Source: Tropicibacter naphthalenivorans (GTDB taxonomy: Bacteria > Pseudomonadota > Alphaproteobacteria > Rhodobacterales > Rhodobacteraceae). From it: a DNA stretch of 39,750 nt. Of this stretch, positions 1 through 8,197 are shown piece after piece. Within the stretch, counting starts at the first letter, position 1. The number at the start of each line of letters is the position of its first letter. A model generated the notes under the pieces. That model did no database searches. It was not told the origin of the DNA and saw only the letters and a list, made by a program, of their open reading frames with translations. Location: positions 1 to 39,750 of the forward strand of contig NZ_FWXX01000019.1 of the NCBI RefSeq assembly GCF_900176475.1, in the 5' to 3' direction. Both the position numbers and the translations under genes were made by a program.

Positions 1-2
1 AC

Positions 3-680
3 TGGCCGAACTATGTGATGGCCTCGCCGTCGGACCTGCCTGCGGCCTATGCCAAGTTCTGGAACCTGTTCCTGATCGGCAGCTGGCAGACCCTGTGGCG
101 CACGGTGGCGGGCCTTGCGCTGGCGGTGCTGTTCGGCACGTTGCTGGGCATGATCATGGGCTTTTCGCGGATCGCCCGCGATGCGCTGTATCCGTTGCTG
201 GTCGGCTTCAACGCGATCCCAAAGGCGACGTTGGTCCCGGTGCTGGCGCTGCTGTTCATCGGGCAGCACAACTTTAACACCGTGCTCATGGCGTTCCTGA
301 TCTCTTTCTTTCCGATTGCCGTGTCGGTGGGCATCGGCCTGTCGACCCTAGAGCCAGAGTACCGCGATATCCTGCGCTCGCTCGGGGCCAGCCGGTTCAC
401 GATCTTTCGCAAGATCGCCCTGCCCAAGACCCTGCCAGAGTTCTTTGGCGCGTTGAAAGTGTCGGTTACGCTGGCCTTTATCGGCACCAACCTGGTCGAG
501 ATCATCTCTCCGCATGGGCGGGGTCTGGGGGCGTTGTTCCTGTCGGGGCAGACGAACTCCAACTATCCGCTGATGTTCGCGGTTCTGATCGCGCTCGCGG
601 TGCTGGGGATCATCCTGTACTACGTGGTGGTCCTGCTGGAAAAGATCTTTGCCGGCTGGGCAGAGCGCCCGCAGCACTAG
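3..680 (+). CDS. ABC transporter permease, SsuC/TauC type (5' partial)
   Basis: Inner-membrane permease of the binding-protein-dependent family that moves sulfonates, taurine, thiamine precursors and similar small molecules. The reading frame is open to the left edge (it reads W-P-N-Y before the first possible GTG/ATG at 15/18), so the true start lies outside the window. About five hydrophobic segments are visible. The EAA-type cytoplasmic loop that docks to the ATPase is clear: EYRDILRSLGAS followed by IFRKIALPKTLPEF. Its partner ATPase and binding protein must lie to the left. The substrate cannot be told from this fragment. The gene ends 30 bp before the convergent polymerase gene, and I see no clear terminator between them. 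Confidence 0.85.
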   Translation, partial: WPNYVMASPSDLPAAYAKFWNLFLIGSWQTLWRTVAGLALAVLFGTLLGMIMGFSRIARDALYPLLVGFNAIPKATLVPVLALLFIGQHNFNTVLMAFLISFFPIAVSVGIGLSTLEPEYRDILRSLGASRFTIFRKIALPKTLPEFFGALKVSVTLAFIGTNLVEIISPHGRGLGALFLSGQTNSNYPLMFAVLIALAVLGIILYYVVVLLEKIFAGWAERPQH

Positions 681-710
681 GGGCCAAAGGGGCGCGCGCG
701 AGGGGCCAAC

Positions 711-2018
711 CTAATAGGACAAAAAGCGCGTGTCCTCGTCCCGCGTCGGGGCTTCGCTGAAATCGCTTTCGTCGGGGATGCGGCCAAAGGCGATCTTGGC
801 CCCCACATAGCCGCCCTGAATCTCCGCGCGCACGCCAAGCGACAAGGCCTTGGCCCCATGAGAGGCGCGCAGGCTGTCCATCAGGTCGCTGACCTTTTCC
901 CATTTCTCGCGGATGGCGTCGTCGGCGCCCTCGTCCAGCGCACCGCTGAACAGATCGCCGGTGATCTCATCGTCAGAGGCCAGCCCGTGCAGCGTCACAT
1001 GGACCGCACGCGGGGAAAAGCGCAGCGACCGGCGCGCCTCGGCCAGCCCTTTGGACAGCGCGCGGGTAAAGGTGCGGTCGTCGCGGGCGGCGGCAAAGCT
1101 GTCGTGCCAGCTCCATTGCACCTCGTCCGGGCCGCGGCCGCTGCGAAAGCCCAGCGTCAACTGCGTGGCGCGCAGGTCATCGCGGCGCAGGCGGCGGGCG
1201 GCGCTGAGCAAGAGTTGCCGGGCGCAGGCTTCGACCTGCTCAGGCGCGCGCCCATCCCGAGGCAGCACTCGCCCGTGGCCGTACATGCTTTTCTTGGTCT
1301 CGGGGCGCTCGGCGTGAAAGCCATGCAGCTCGTTCCAGAAGCGTTCGCCCTCGACATTGCCCCATAACTTGCGCGCCTGTTTCGGGGCCAGCCGCCACAG
1401 GCCCGCGATGTCGCGCACCCCGGCGGCGGCGAGACGCGCGCCGATCCCCTTGGAAATCCCCGGCAGGTCACGCAGGTCGAGATGCGACAGGCACCCCGGC
1501 AGATCCCGCGCCTCGATCAAGGAAAAGCCGTCGGGCTTGTTCATCTCGGCCCCCACCTTGGCGAGCATTTCCGTCGGAGCCATGCCGATCGAGCAGGTCA
1601 GCGCTGGGCTAAACGCGTCGCGCAGCGCGGTTTTGATGCGGTCGGACAGCGCCTTGCCCTGCGCGGCCTCCGCCGGGGTCAGGTGGCAGACCACTTCGTC
1701 GATTGACCGCACCTTTGCCACGGGCAGGATGCTGCCCACCACATCCAGGATGCGCTTGTGCAGGCGGACATAGGCGTCGTGCCGCGCGATGACAAAGACC
1801 ATGTCCGGCAGGATGGCGCGCGCCTCGCGGATCGATGCACCGGATTTGACGCCGCGCGCCTTGGCTTCGCGGCTGACGGCGATGCAGCTGGTGTGCGGCG
1901 AATCCAGCGGCACGACGCCCAAGGGCTGGCCGCGCAGGTCCGGGTTGAAATGCTGCTCGGCAGAGGCAAAGAAACTGTCGAAGTCGAGGTAGAGACGTTC
2001 GACTTGCGGGGCGGTCAT
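711..2018 (-). CDS. Y-family DNA polymerase (translesion synthesis)
   Basis: Error-prone polymerase that copies past damaged bases. Of 435 residues, the first ~240 hold the catalytic core: the DxD-type motif YLDFDSFF (D12) and SIDE (D107, E108) supply the metal-binding acidic residues, and a helix-hairpin-helix region follows (LRDLPGISKGIGARLAAAG). The last ~180 residues fit the little-finger domain. I chose the ATG at 2018 because the core begins a few residues later; an in-frame extension to 2081 would overlap the upstream gene. The rhomboid gene ends 25 bp upstream on the same strand, so the two may be co-transcribed. It is Pol IV/UmuC-like, but I cannot place it firmly as DinB. GDLFSG near the C-terminus is at best a weak sliding-clamp motif. 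Confidence 0.88.
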   Translation of the reverse strand: MTAPQVERLYLDFDSFFASAEQHFNPDLRGQPLGVVPLDSPHTSCIAVSREAKARGVKSGASIREARAILPDMVFVIARHDAYVRLHKRILDVVGSILPVAKVRSIDEVVCHLTPAEAAQGKALSDRIKTALRDAFSPALTCSIGMAPTEMLAKVGAEMNKPDGFSLIEARDLPGCLSHLDLRDLPGISKGIGARLAAAGVRDIAGLWRLAPKQARKLWGNVEGERFWNELHGFHAERPETKKSMYGHGRVLPRDGRAPEQVEACARQLLLSAARRLRRDDLRATQLTLGFRSGRGPDEVQWSWHDSFAAARDDRTFTRALSKGLAEARRSLRFSPRAVHVTLHGLASDDEITGDLFSGALDEGADDAIREKWEKVSDLMDSLRASHGAKALSLGVRAEIQGGYVGAKIAFGRIPDESDFSEAPTRDEDTRFLSY

Positions 2019-2043
2019 GGGCGTGTCGCCTTGTTGTTCGGTG

Positions 2044-2640
2044 TCACGGGGCGGCGCGCCCAATACGCGGGGCGCGGACATGGGTGCGCAGGATCACGGC
2101 GGCGACCGCCCCCGCAAGGGCGCCAAACAGGTGCGCCTCCCACGAGACGCCGGGTTGGCCGGGCAACACGCCCCAGATCATCGCCCCATAGAGGCCGCCG
2201 ACAAGGAACGCCACGCCCAGCGTGACCAATGAGCGGTCGACCAACCCGCGCACCACCAGAAAGCCGAACCAGCCGAACACCAGCCCCGACGCGCCGATGT
2301 GAATCGCGGGACTGCCAAACAGCCAAACCAGCGCGCCGCCCAAGCCCACGACCACGGCGTTCACCGCCAGCAAAGCCCGCGTCGTCGTTGCCACAAGCAG
2401 CCCGCCCATGACCAACAGCGGGGGGGTGTTGGCCGCAAGATGGGCAAAGCTTCCGTGCAGCAAGGGCATGGCGATCACCCCATCTAGCCCGCCGATCTGC
2501 CGGGGGATCAGGCCAAAGCTCAGGTTCATCCCATAGCCGGTGACCCAGTTGAGCACCTGAACCGCCCAAAGCAGGGCGATAAACGCCCCCAAGGTGGCGG
2601 CGCGGCGCAAAAAGGCGCGTATGGTGTCGCGGCGTGTCAT
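2044..2640 (-). CDS. Rhomboid-family intramembrane serine protease
   Basis: Cleaves transmembrane segments of other membrane proteins. The 198 residues form about six membrane helices. The catalytic dyad is visible: Ser118 in the GASG motif (IHIGASGLVFG) and His170 in SWEAHLFGALAGA. The TM2 histidine pair motif HGSFAHLAANT (62-72) is also present. The length and motif spacing fit the compact bacterial rhomboid core without an extra N-terminal domain. It lies just upstream of the Y-family polymerase gene on the same strand and 75 bp downstream of the LacI gene. No substrate can be inferred from the context. Confidence 0.9.
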   Translation of the reverse strand: MTRRDTIRAFLRRAATLGAFIALLWAVQVLNWVTGYGMNLSFGLIPRQIGGLDGVIAMPLLHGSFAHLAANTPPLLVMGGLLVATTTRALLAVNAVVVGLGGALVWLFGSPAIHIGASGLVFGWFGFLVVRGLVDRSLVTLGVAFLVGGLYGAMIWGVLPGQPGVSWEAHLFGALAGAVAAVILRTHVRAPRIGRAAP

Positions 2641-2715
2641 ACCGCTAAGATTAGACGTCTGCGCGCGGCCTTCAACGCCTTGTCACGTGGTTTTGCTGCC
2701 ACGCGCGGCCGGGGC

Positions 2716-3747
2716 TTAGACATTTTCGGCGGTATACAGCTCGAACCCCAGGATCGTGCGCTGGGCGCCGGCCTCTGGTCCGGCCTTCTTGGCCTTGATC
2801 AGCGTGGCGATGGTCTGACGCGCGAAGTCGTCCATCGGATGCGAGAGGACCATCGTCAGCGTGCCGTCGATCAGCGCCGCGCGCGTGGTGTCGAACAGCT
2901 CGTACCCCACCGCGACAAAGTCCTTGCGGTGCGGCACGGCCCGCAATGCGGCAATCGCGCCGGTGATCCCGCCGCCCGACACGAAGAGGCCGCAAAGATC
3001 CGGGTGCTCGGTCAGCAGCTTTTCGGTCAACTCACGCGCGGCGGCGGCGGATTCATAGGTCGACAGCGGCTCTAGCAGGGTAAAGGCGTCGTTGTTCTCG
3101 CGCAGGTAGGATCGAAAGCCGCTCTCGTTCATCTCTTGGTTTCGGTAGCGCGGGTTGCCCAGCAAAATCCCGATTTTGCCCGGTTCTTTGATGATCTTGT
3201 CAAAGGCCCAGCCCGCCGTGCGCCCGACCTTGCGGTTGTCCAGCCCGACAAAGCCGACGTTCCCGCGCGCCGACAAGGGCGCAATCATGCCAACCACTGG
3301 CACGCCGCGATCCAAGAGCGAATCGATGGCATCAGACAGCAGCGGGTGTTCCGCCCCGACCAGCGCGACCGCGTCACACTCGGCCCCCAAAGCGGTCAGT
3401 TGCGCGGCCATATTGTCGGGCGAGAGGTCCTCGACAAAGTCCACGCGCAGCTTGATCGCGCGCGTCGGATCACTGTCGGCGGCGCGATGCAGGGCGGCGG
3501 CGAGGTTGCGGTAAAAGGTCCGCGATTGTTGGTGCAGCAGGACGCCAAGTGTATGAGTTTCCCGGGCTTTTCTGACCGAATGCTCGATGCTGCCAATTCC
3601 GTAAAAGCCGATGTCCTGCGCTGCGGCCAGCACCCGGTCGCGGGTCGGTTTGCGCACGGAGTCGGCTTGGTTGATGACGCGATTGACGGTGGAAACAGAC
3701 ACGCCAGCCGCCCTTGCAAGGTCGGGGATCGTCGGTCGGCGCATCAC
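2716..3747 (-). CDS. LacI-family transcriptional regulator (regulator 1)
   Basis: Sugar-responsive DNA-binding regulator of 343 residues. The N-terminal helix-turn-helix (about 4-50) shows PTIPDLARAAGVSVSTVNRVIN followed by a hinge helix, and a periplasmic-binding-protein-like sensor domain covers the rest. The gene is divergent from the sterol desaturase-family gene at 3921, which starts the transporter/catabolic region, so control of that promoter is likely. There are two adjacent ATG codons at its start; the outer one at 3747 is used here. A 10-bp tandem repeat sits 9 bp upstream of its start and a dyad operator candidate lies at 3873-3892, so autoregulation is plausible. The effector is unknown; an inositol derivative is inferred from the neighbours only. 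Confidence 0.92.
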   Translation of the reverse strand: MMRRPTIPDLARAAGVSVSTVNRVINQADSVRKPTRDRVLAAAQDIGFYGIGSIEHSVRKARETHTLGVLLHQQSRTFYRNLAAALHRAADSDPTRAIKLRVDFVEDLSPDNMAAQLTALGAECDAVALVGAEHPLLSDAIDSLLDRGVPVVGMIAPLSARGNVGFVGLDNRKVGRTAGWAFDKIIKEPGKIGILLGNPRYRNQEMNESGFRSYLRENNDAFTLLEPLSTYESAAAARELTEKLLTEHPDLCGLFVSGGGITGAIAALRAVPHRKDFVAVGYELFDTTRAALIDGTLTMVLSHPMDDFARQTIATLIKAKKAGPEAGAQRTILGFELYTAENV

Positions 3748-3755
3748 GAGCGGTC

Positions 3756-3775
3756 CGTTTCATTTCGTTTCATTT
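3756..3775. promoter_or_regulatory. Perfect 10-bp tandem repeat in the LacI-1 leader
   Basis: CGTTTCATTT occurs twice in immediate succession. On the lacI strand this reads AAATGAAACG twice, and TGAAACG resembles a LacI/GalR half-site. It ends 9 bp before the regulator's first ATG, where a bound repressor could also block translation initiation or elongation. Its function is inferred. Confidence 0.35.
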
Positions 3776-3822
3776 TGCCCTCTTCATGGTACGTTTTGAG
3801 GTTAAAGTGGTGTTGTCCACTC

Positions 3823-3834
3823 ATCAATATTGAT
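3823..3834. promoter_or_regulatory. 12-bp perfect palindrome in the divergent promoter region
   Basis: ATCAATATTGAT is a perfect palindrome in an AT-richer stretch between regulator 1 and the gene at 3921. It could be part of a promoter or a protein-binding site. It does not resemble the GTTTCG-centred motif found nearby, so if it is real another protein probably binds it. Confidence 0.3.
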
Positions 3835-3872
3835 TTGATACGGGTCACTCCGTCAATAGTCCCTCAACCCGG

Positions 3873-3892
3873 TTTGGTGCGAAACACACCAA
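3873..3892. promoter_or_regulatory. Candidate LacI-type operator 1
   Basis: Read on the minus strand this is TTGGTGTGTTTCGCACCAAA, with 6-bp arms TTGGTG/CACCAA about a 7-bp core. It lies 28 bp upstream of the ATG at 3921, downstream of the likely promoter, as a roadblock repressor site would. The same 20-bp motif (16 of 20 identical) occurs at 9236-9255 beside the second LacI gene, and one pair of differences is symmetric, as expected for a dimer-binding site. Confidence 0.5.
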
Positions 3893-3920
3893 GCCGCAGT
3901 ACAAAGGGAGGAGCGACCCA

Positions 3921-4958
3921 ATGGATGATCTACAGTTTGGAACGCGCGACAAACGCGGCAATTGGGCCCCGAACAAGCCCCTGAACATCGCCCCCTTCTG
4001 GGAAGGCAAATGGGGCCAGATGAAGCATTTTGTCATCGACTATTTCTGGCCGTGGAACCTGTTCCACATGGCGGTGACGCTGGCCTATTGGGGGCTGCTG
4101 ATCCAGCCCAACCTCGCGGCATTCCAAGACTTTAATCTGATGTGGACGCTGATCCTGTATGCGGTGAACGCGGGCGGTATCTTTGTCATGTATGGCTCGG
4201 TTGAGCTGTTCTACTACGTCAAGCGCAAGCAGGGCACGCGGTTCAAGTACAACGCCAAGTTCCCGTCCGAAAACCCGTCTGACGTGTTTTGGTTCAAAAG
4301 CCAGAACCTAGACAACTTCTTGCGGTCCTTCTTTGTGGCGATCCCGATCTGGACGCTGATCCAGGTGCTGTTTCTGTGGTGCTTTACCAATGGCATCCAC
4401 GCGTTCGGCTGGCTGAACTGGCAGGACAGCTGGCTGTGGCTGGCGGTGCTGACGCTGCTGGTGCCGGCGATCCACGAGGTGCATTTTTTCTGCATTCACT
4501 GGCTGATCCACCAGCAGCCGCTGTACAAGTGGATTCACTCGGTGCACCACAATTCGATCAATCCCAGCCCGTGGTCGTCCATGTCCATGCACTGGGTCGA
4601 AGCCACGGCGTTCCACGCGGAAATCCTGTGGCACCTGCTGATCCCGTCGAACCCGATCGTGGCGCTGTTCCAGATGAATTCCACCGCCTATGGCGCGATC
4701 AACGGCCACATCGGCTTTGAAAAGCTCGAACTGGACGGCGAAGGGGCCAAGACGCTCGATAGCCACGCCTACGCCCATTACCTGCACCACAAGTACTTTG
4801 AGGTGAACTACGGCGGCGAAGGTCTGGTCCCGCTCGATAAGTGGTTCGGCACTTGGCACGACGGGTCCAAGGCGGCGGACGAGCAGATGAAAGCGCGCTT
4901 TCGCGCCAAGAAGGAAAAGCTGAAAGCCAAGCAGGCCAAGGCGACCCCGGCAGCGTAA
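3921..4958 (+). CDS. Sterol desaturase / fatty acid hydroxylase superfamily membrane oxygenase
   Basis: Integral-membrane di-iron enzyme of 345 residues. The superfamily hydroxylates or desaturates C-H bonds and includes the ether-cleaving alkylglycerol monooxygenase. All three histidine boxes are present: HWLIH (193-197, HX3H), HSVHH (206-210, HX2HH) and HYLHH (286-290, HX2HH). Hydrophobic segments lie near 46-62, 73-92, 135-155 and 170-190. The C-terminus is a lysine/alanine-rich tail. A strong ribosome site, AGGGAGGAG, precedes the ATG. The gene is divergent from LacI regulator 1 and 76 bp upstream of a sugar-binding-protein gene. That setting argues for a role in a small polar-substrate pathway rather than in lipid metabolism; the substrate is not known. 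Confidence 0.88.
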   Translation: MDDLQFGTRDKRGNWAPNKPLNIAPFWEGKWGQMKHFVIDYFWPWNLFHMAVTLAYWGLLIQPNLAAFQDFNLMWTLILYAVNAGGIFVMYGSVELFYYVKRKQGTRFKYNAKFPSENPSDVFWFKSQNLDNFLRSFFVAIPIWTLIQVLFLWCFTNGIHAFGWLNWQDSWLWLAVLTLLVPAIHEVHFFCIHWLIHQQPLYKWIHSVHHNSINPSPWSSMSMHWVEATAFHAEILWHLLIPSNPIVALFQMNSTAYGAINGHIGFEKLELDGEGAKTLDSHAYAHYLHHKYFEVNYGGEGLVPLDKWFGTWHDGSKAADEQMKARFRAKKEKLKAKQAKATPAA

Positions 4959-4996
4959 AGCGCCGCGGCGCGGGGGATATGCGCGCCACATAGTCG

Positions 4997-5020
4997 GGCC
5001 GTTGAGGAGCGGCCTTTGTT
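4997..5020 (+). promoter_or_regulatory. Short hairpin followed by a T-rich stretch
   Basis: GGCCG (4997-5001) pairs with CGGCC (5010-5014), followed by TTTGTT just before the ribosome site of the gene at 5035. It may be a weak attenuator or an mRNA-processing hairpin. Confidence 0.25.
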
Positions 5021-5034
5021 AGGGAGGAAATACC

Positions 5035-6012
5035 ATGAAACTCAGCACCATTCTTGCGACCACCGTCGCGCTGGCCTTTGGTGCCACCGGCGTTCTGGCC
5101 GAAAGCCACGGCGGCGCGGACATCTTTGTGATCGGGGGCAAGCCGGATGATCCGTTCTGGTCCATCGTCAAGCGCGGCGCCGAAGATGCGGCCCTCGTTG
5201 TCGAGGCGCAGGGCGGCTCTGTCACCTGGCTTGGTCCGCAGAACTACGACAACCTTGGCGTGGACGCGGCAGAGCTGATCCGGCAGGCCATCGACCAAGG
5301 CGCCGATGGCGTCGTTGGCCCGAACTGGGTGCCCGAAGCGATGGACCCGGCGTTCGAAGCGGTGGTCGAGGCGGGCATCCCGCTGGTGATCTACAACGCG
5401 GGCGGCATTGACGCGGCGGACCGCCTCGGCGCGCTGAACTATGTGGGCGCGGTGGACTATCTGGCGGGCGTCGCGGGCGGCGAATGGCTGGGCAACAACG
5501 GCGCAAGCAACGGGTTGTGCGTCAACTCGCTGCCGGGTGCGGCCAACATCGAAGACTATTGCAACGGGTTTGCCGAGGGCATGGAAAACGCGGGCAAGAC
5601 CGCGTCGACCATGCCTCTGCCCGCCACCGCACAAGGCAACGTGACTGCCGTCGCGCAGGCCGTGCGCGCGCATCTGCTGCAAAACCCCGAGATCGACGCG
5701 GTGTTCGCCACGGCGAACCTTGACGCGGTCGGCATCGTGCAGGGCATCCAGCAGGCGGGCAAAGCCGGCCAGGTTCAGGTTTGCGGCATCAACTTTGACG
5801 AAGCGATCCTGAGCCAGATTTCGAACGGCCAGCAAAGTTGTGCCATCGACCAGCAGGGCTATCAGCAGGGCTTTTACGCAGTGTCGATCCTGAACGGCCA
5901 CATCAACTATGGCCTGTCGATCCCCACGCGCGAGATCCTGACCGGTCCGGGGGTCGTGGATGCGTCGAACATCGCCGCGACCATGGCCGGGGCCACGCAG
6001 GGCACCCGCTGA
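5035..6012 (+). CDS. Sugar ABC transporter substrate-binding protein (system 1)
   Basis: Periplasmic binding protein of the ribose/inositol-binding (Peripla_BP_4, MocB-like) class. The 325 residues begin with a signal peptide (MKLSTILATTVALAFGATGVLA, cleavage likely after A-E at ~22), and the mature protein has the two-lobed type I fold. A strong AGGGAGGA ribosome site lies upstream. The two permease genes for this system follow directly, and no ATPase follows them. It is clearly paralogous to the binding protein at 9601: both share the QNY-(D/E)-NxG stretch and the pattern Q-A-(I/V)-x-Q-G-x-D-G. An inositol-type ligand is inferred from the downstream moc/iol genes. Confidence 0.88.
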   Translation: MKLSTILATTVALAFGATGVLAESHGGADIFVIGGKPDDPFWSIVKRGAEDAALVVEAQGGSVTWLGPQNYDNLGVDAAELIRQAIDQGADGVVGPNWVPEAMDPAFEAVVEAGIPLVIYNAGGIDAADRLGALNYVGAVDYLAGVAGGEWLGNNGASNGLCVNSLPGAANIEDYCNGFAEGMENAGKTASTMPLPATAQGNVTAVAQAVRAHLLQNPEIDAVFATANLDAVGIVQGIQQAGKAGQVQVCGINFDEAILSQISNGQQSCAIDQQGYQQGFYAVSILNGHINYGLSIPTREILTGPGVVDASNIAATMAGATQGTR

Positions 6013-6030
6013 CACGCACATAGCAACGGG

Positions 6031-6056
6031 GCCGCGCGACCCACGCGCGGCTCTTT
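6031..6056 (+). promoter_or_regulatory. Strong intercistronic hairpin after the binding-protein gene
   Basis: GCCGCGCG (6031-6038) and CGCGCGGC (6044-6051) form an 8-bp perfect stem with a 5-nt loop, followed by TCTTTT. Hairpins here in ABC operons commonly protect the binding-protein mRNA or stop part of the transcription, so that permeases are made in smaller amounts. That role is inferred. Confidence 0.5.
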
Positions 6057-6098
6057 TGACAAAGGAACCACGCCGCGCAGGCGGGGACGGGGAGAGCC

Positions 6099-7127
6099 AT
6101 GTCATCTCAATCCACACACACCGCCGGTCTGTCGGCCCGCTTCGGCGGCCTGATCCGCCGACCAGAGTTCGGCACGCTGATCGGCACACTGGTGGTTTAC
6201 GTGTTTTTCGCAGTCCTCGGCGGCAAGGTGTTCCTTGGCGCGCCGGGCTGGTCCGCCTTTTTGACGATGGCCGCAGAGGTGGGCATCATCGCGCTGCCGG
6301 TCGGTCTGCTCATGATCGCCGGAGAGCTGGACATCTCTGTGGGGGCGGTGGTGCCTGCGGCGGCGCTGACCTGCGCGCTGGTGTCGGGGCATTATGATTT
6401 GCCCACGTGGTACGGGGTCTTTGCCGGGCTCGCGGTGGGTGTGGGCGTCGGCTTTGTCAACGGCCAGCTGGTGACGCGCACCTCTATCCCGTCGCTGATC
6501 ATCACCATCGGCACGATGTTCGCGGTCATGGGGCTGACGCTGGGCTTTACCGTGATGATCGCGGGCAGCACCGGGGTGTTCATGACGCCCGATCCGCTGG
6601 CCAAGACGCTGCTGGGCTCTTCGATCAACTACATGTTCCGCGCCACGATCTTTTGGTGGCTTGGGTTTGCGGGGCTGGTGTGGTTCTTTTTGCACCTCTC
6701 GCCGTGGGGCAACTGGGTGTTCGCGCTGGGCGGCGACAGGGACAGCGCCCGCAACGCCGGCATCCCGGTCGCGCAGACCACCGTCGCGCTTTATATGCTC
6801 AGCGGGTTTGCCGCCGCCTTTGTCGGGGTCAGCCAGGTCCTGACCTTTGGCAGCGCGCAGGTCGCGGCGGGGCAGGCGTTTATCTTCAACTCGATCATGT
6901 GCGTTGTCATCGGCGGCGTGCTGCTGACTGGAGGCTCTGGCTCTGTCATTGGTATCCTGTTGGGAACGCTGACTTTTGCCATCGTAAACCAAGGCATCTT
7001 CTTTTCCGGGATCGACCCGAACTATGGGTCTATCATCATCGGGGCGCTGCTGTTGATCGCGGTGATGTCGAACGACAGTTTTCGCGCGCTCGCCCTGTCC
7101 TATGCCACCAAAAAGAAGGGAAGTTGA
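6099..7127 (+). CDS. Sugar ABC transporter permease (system 1, subunit A)
   Basis: Inner-membrane permease of the RbsC/AraH family (BPD_transp_2), 342 residues with about eight to ten membrane helices. Family signatures are clear: [13 protein letters not shown] near 67-80 and [13 protein letters not shown] in the cytoplasmic coupling region near 210-223. A GGGGAGAG ribosome site precedes the ATG. The next permease gene starts 3 bp after this stop, so the two are translated together and probably form a heterodimeric channel. It is paralogous to the permeases at 7131 and 10648. Because no ATPase gene lies in this operon, it may use the ATPase at 11748. Confidence 0.88.
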   Translation: MSSQSTHTAGLSARFGGLIRRPEFGTLIGTLVVYVFFAVLGGKVFLGAPGWSAFLTMAAEVGIIALPVGLLMIAGELDISVGAVVPAAALTCALVSGHYDLPTWYGVFAGLAVGVGVGFVNGQLVTRTSIPSLIITIGTMFAVMGLTLGFTVMIAGSTGVFMTPDPLAKTLLGSSINYMFRATIFWWLGFAGLVWFFLHLSPWGNWVFALGGDRDSARNAGIPVAQTTVALYMLSGFAAAFVGVSQVLTFGSAQVAAGQAFIFNSIMCVVIGGVLLTGGSGSVIGILLGTLTFAIVNQGIFFSGIDPNYGSIIIGALLLIAVMSNDSFRALALSYATKKKGS

Positions 7128-7130
7128 GCC

Positions 7131-8132
7131 ATGCGCGACGCTTTTGCAGCTTTCATTCGCCAGCCGGGCGCGGGCGCGGTGCTGAGCCTGATCGGCATCC
7201 TGATGTTCTTTGTGGTCTTTGGCGGCGTGGATTTCGTGTCGCTGATGGGCGCGGCGTCCTGGGTGAATTTTGCCGCCAACCTCGGGATTGTCGCGATCCC
7301 GGTGGGGCTATTGATGATGGCCGGAGAGCTGGACATCTCGATTGGCGCCATGATCCCGGCGGGGTCGATGACCGTGGCGATCGTGTCGGGCCACTTTGAG
7401 CTGCCGATCGTTGTGGGGATGCTTTGCGCGCTGGGCCTTGGGGTGATCGTCGGGACGATCAATGGTCTTTTGACCATCCGCACCACCGTGCCGTCGCTGA
7501 TCATCACCCTTGGCACGCTGGTGGCGATGCAGGGGATCGTGTTGACCGCGTCCAAGGTGATGACCGGGGCCGCCAGCGTGGCGATCACCGCGCCCGATTG
7601 GGCCAAGTTCACCTTTGGGCGGCTGATCGGCGGCAGTCATCAGATCATCATCCTGTGGTGGATCGCCATTGCGCTGGTGTTCTGGTTCGTGGTGCACCGC
7701 CAGCGTTTTGGCAACTGGCTGTTCGCCATGGGCGGCGACCGTGACAGCGCCCGCAACGCTGGGATCCCGGTGGATCGCATGACCATTGTCCTGTTCATCC
7801 TGTCCGCGACCTCGGCCACGTTTGTCGGCATGTGCCAAGCCATCCTGTTCAACTCGGCACAGGTGTCGGGCGGCATGAACATCATTTTCAACGTGATCGT
7901 CAGCGTGGTCGTGGGCGGTACGCTGCTGACCGGGGGCTTTGGATCGGTGATCGGCATCTTTGTCGGCACGCTGACCTTCGCCATCGTGAACCAAGGCATC
8001 TACTTCACCGACATTGACCGCAACTGGTCGAACCTGATCATCGGCCTGACGCTGCTGATCGCCGTCGCCATGAACGAAAGCTTTCGCGCGCTGGCCCTGT
8101 CCATGGTCTCGAACAAGTCCAAGTCCGCCTGA
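7131..8132 (+). CDS. Sugar ABC transporter permease (system 1, subunit B)
   Basis: Second RbsC-type permease, 333 residues, again with AGELDISIGAMIP and [15 protein letters not shown] signatures and about eight to ten hydrophobic helices. It starts 3 bp after the previous permease stop. The most economical reading is that the two permeases make a heterodimer for the substrate held by the binding protein at 5035. It is the last gene of this transcription block: a convergent LacI gene ends 66 bp downstream, and I see no convincing terminator in between. Substrate class inferred from context. Confidence 0.88.
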   Translation: MRDAFAAFIRQPGAGAVLSLIGILMFFVVFGGVDFVSLMGAASWVNFAANLGIVAIPVGLLMMAGELDISIGAMIPAGSMTVAIVSGHFELPIVVGMLCALGLGVIVGTINGLLTIRTTVPSLIITLGTLVAMQGIVLTASKVMTGAASVAITAPDWAKFTFGRLIGGSHQIIILWWIAIALVFWFVVHRQRFGNWLFAMGGDRDSARNAGIPVDRMTIVLFILSATSATFVGMCQAILFNSAQVSGGMNIIFNVIVSVVVGGTLLTGGFGSVIGIFVGTLTFAIVNQGIYFTDIDRNWSNLIIGLTLLIAVAMNESFRALALSMVSNKSKSA

Positions 8133-8197
8133 GGGGATATGCGATGCCAGTGTCCACGTCCCTGTCCCATGCGCCCCAAGGCGAGGCCGGACGTGCC

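Noticed and set aside
4699-6189. A long minus-strand open frame over the oxygenase end and the first binding-protein gene
   Set aside because: Mirror of real + strand genes that have signal peptide, histidine boxes and strong ribosome sites; no recognisable domain of its own.
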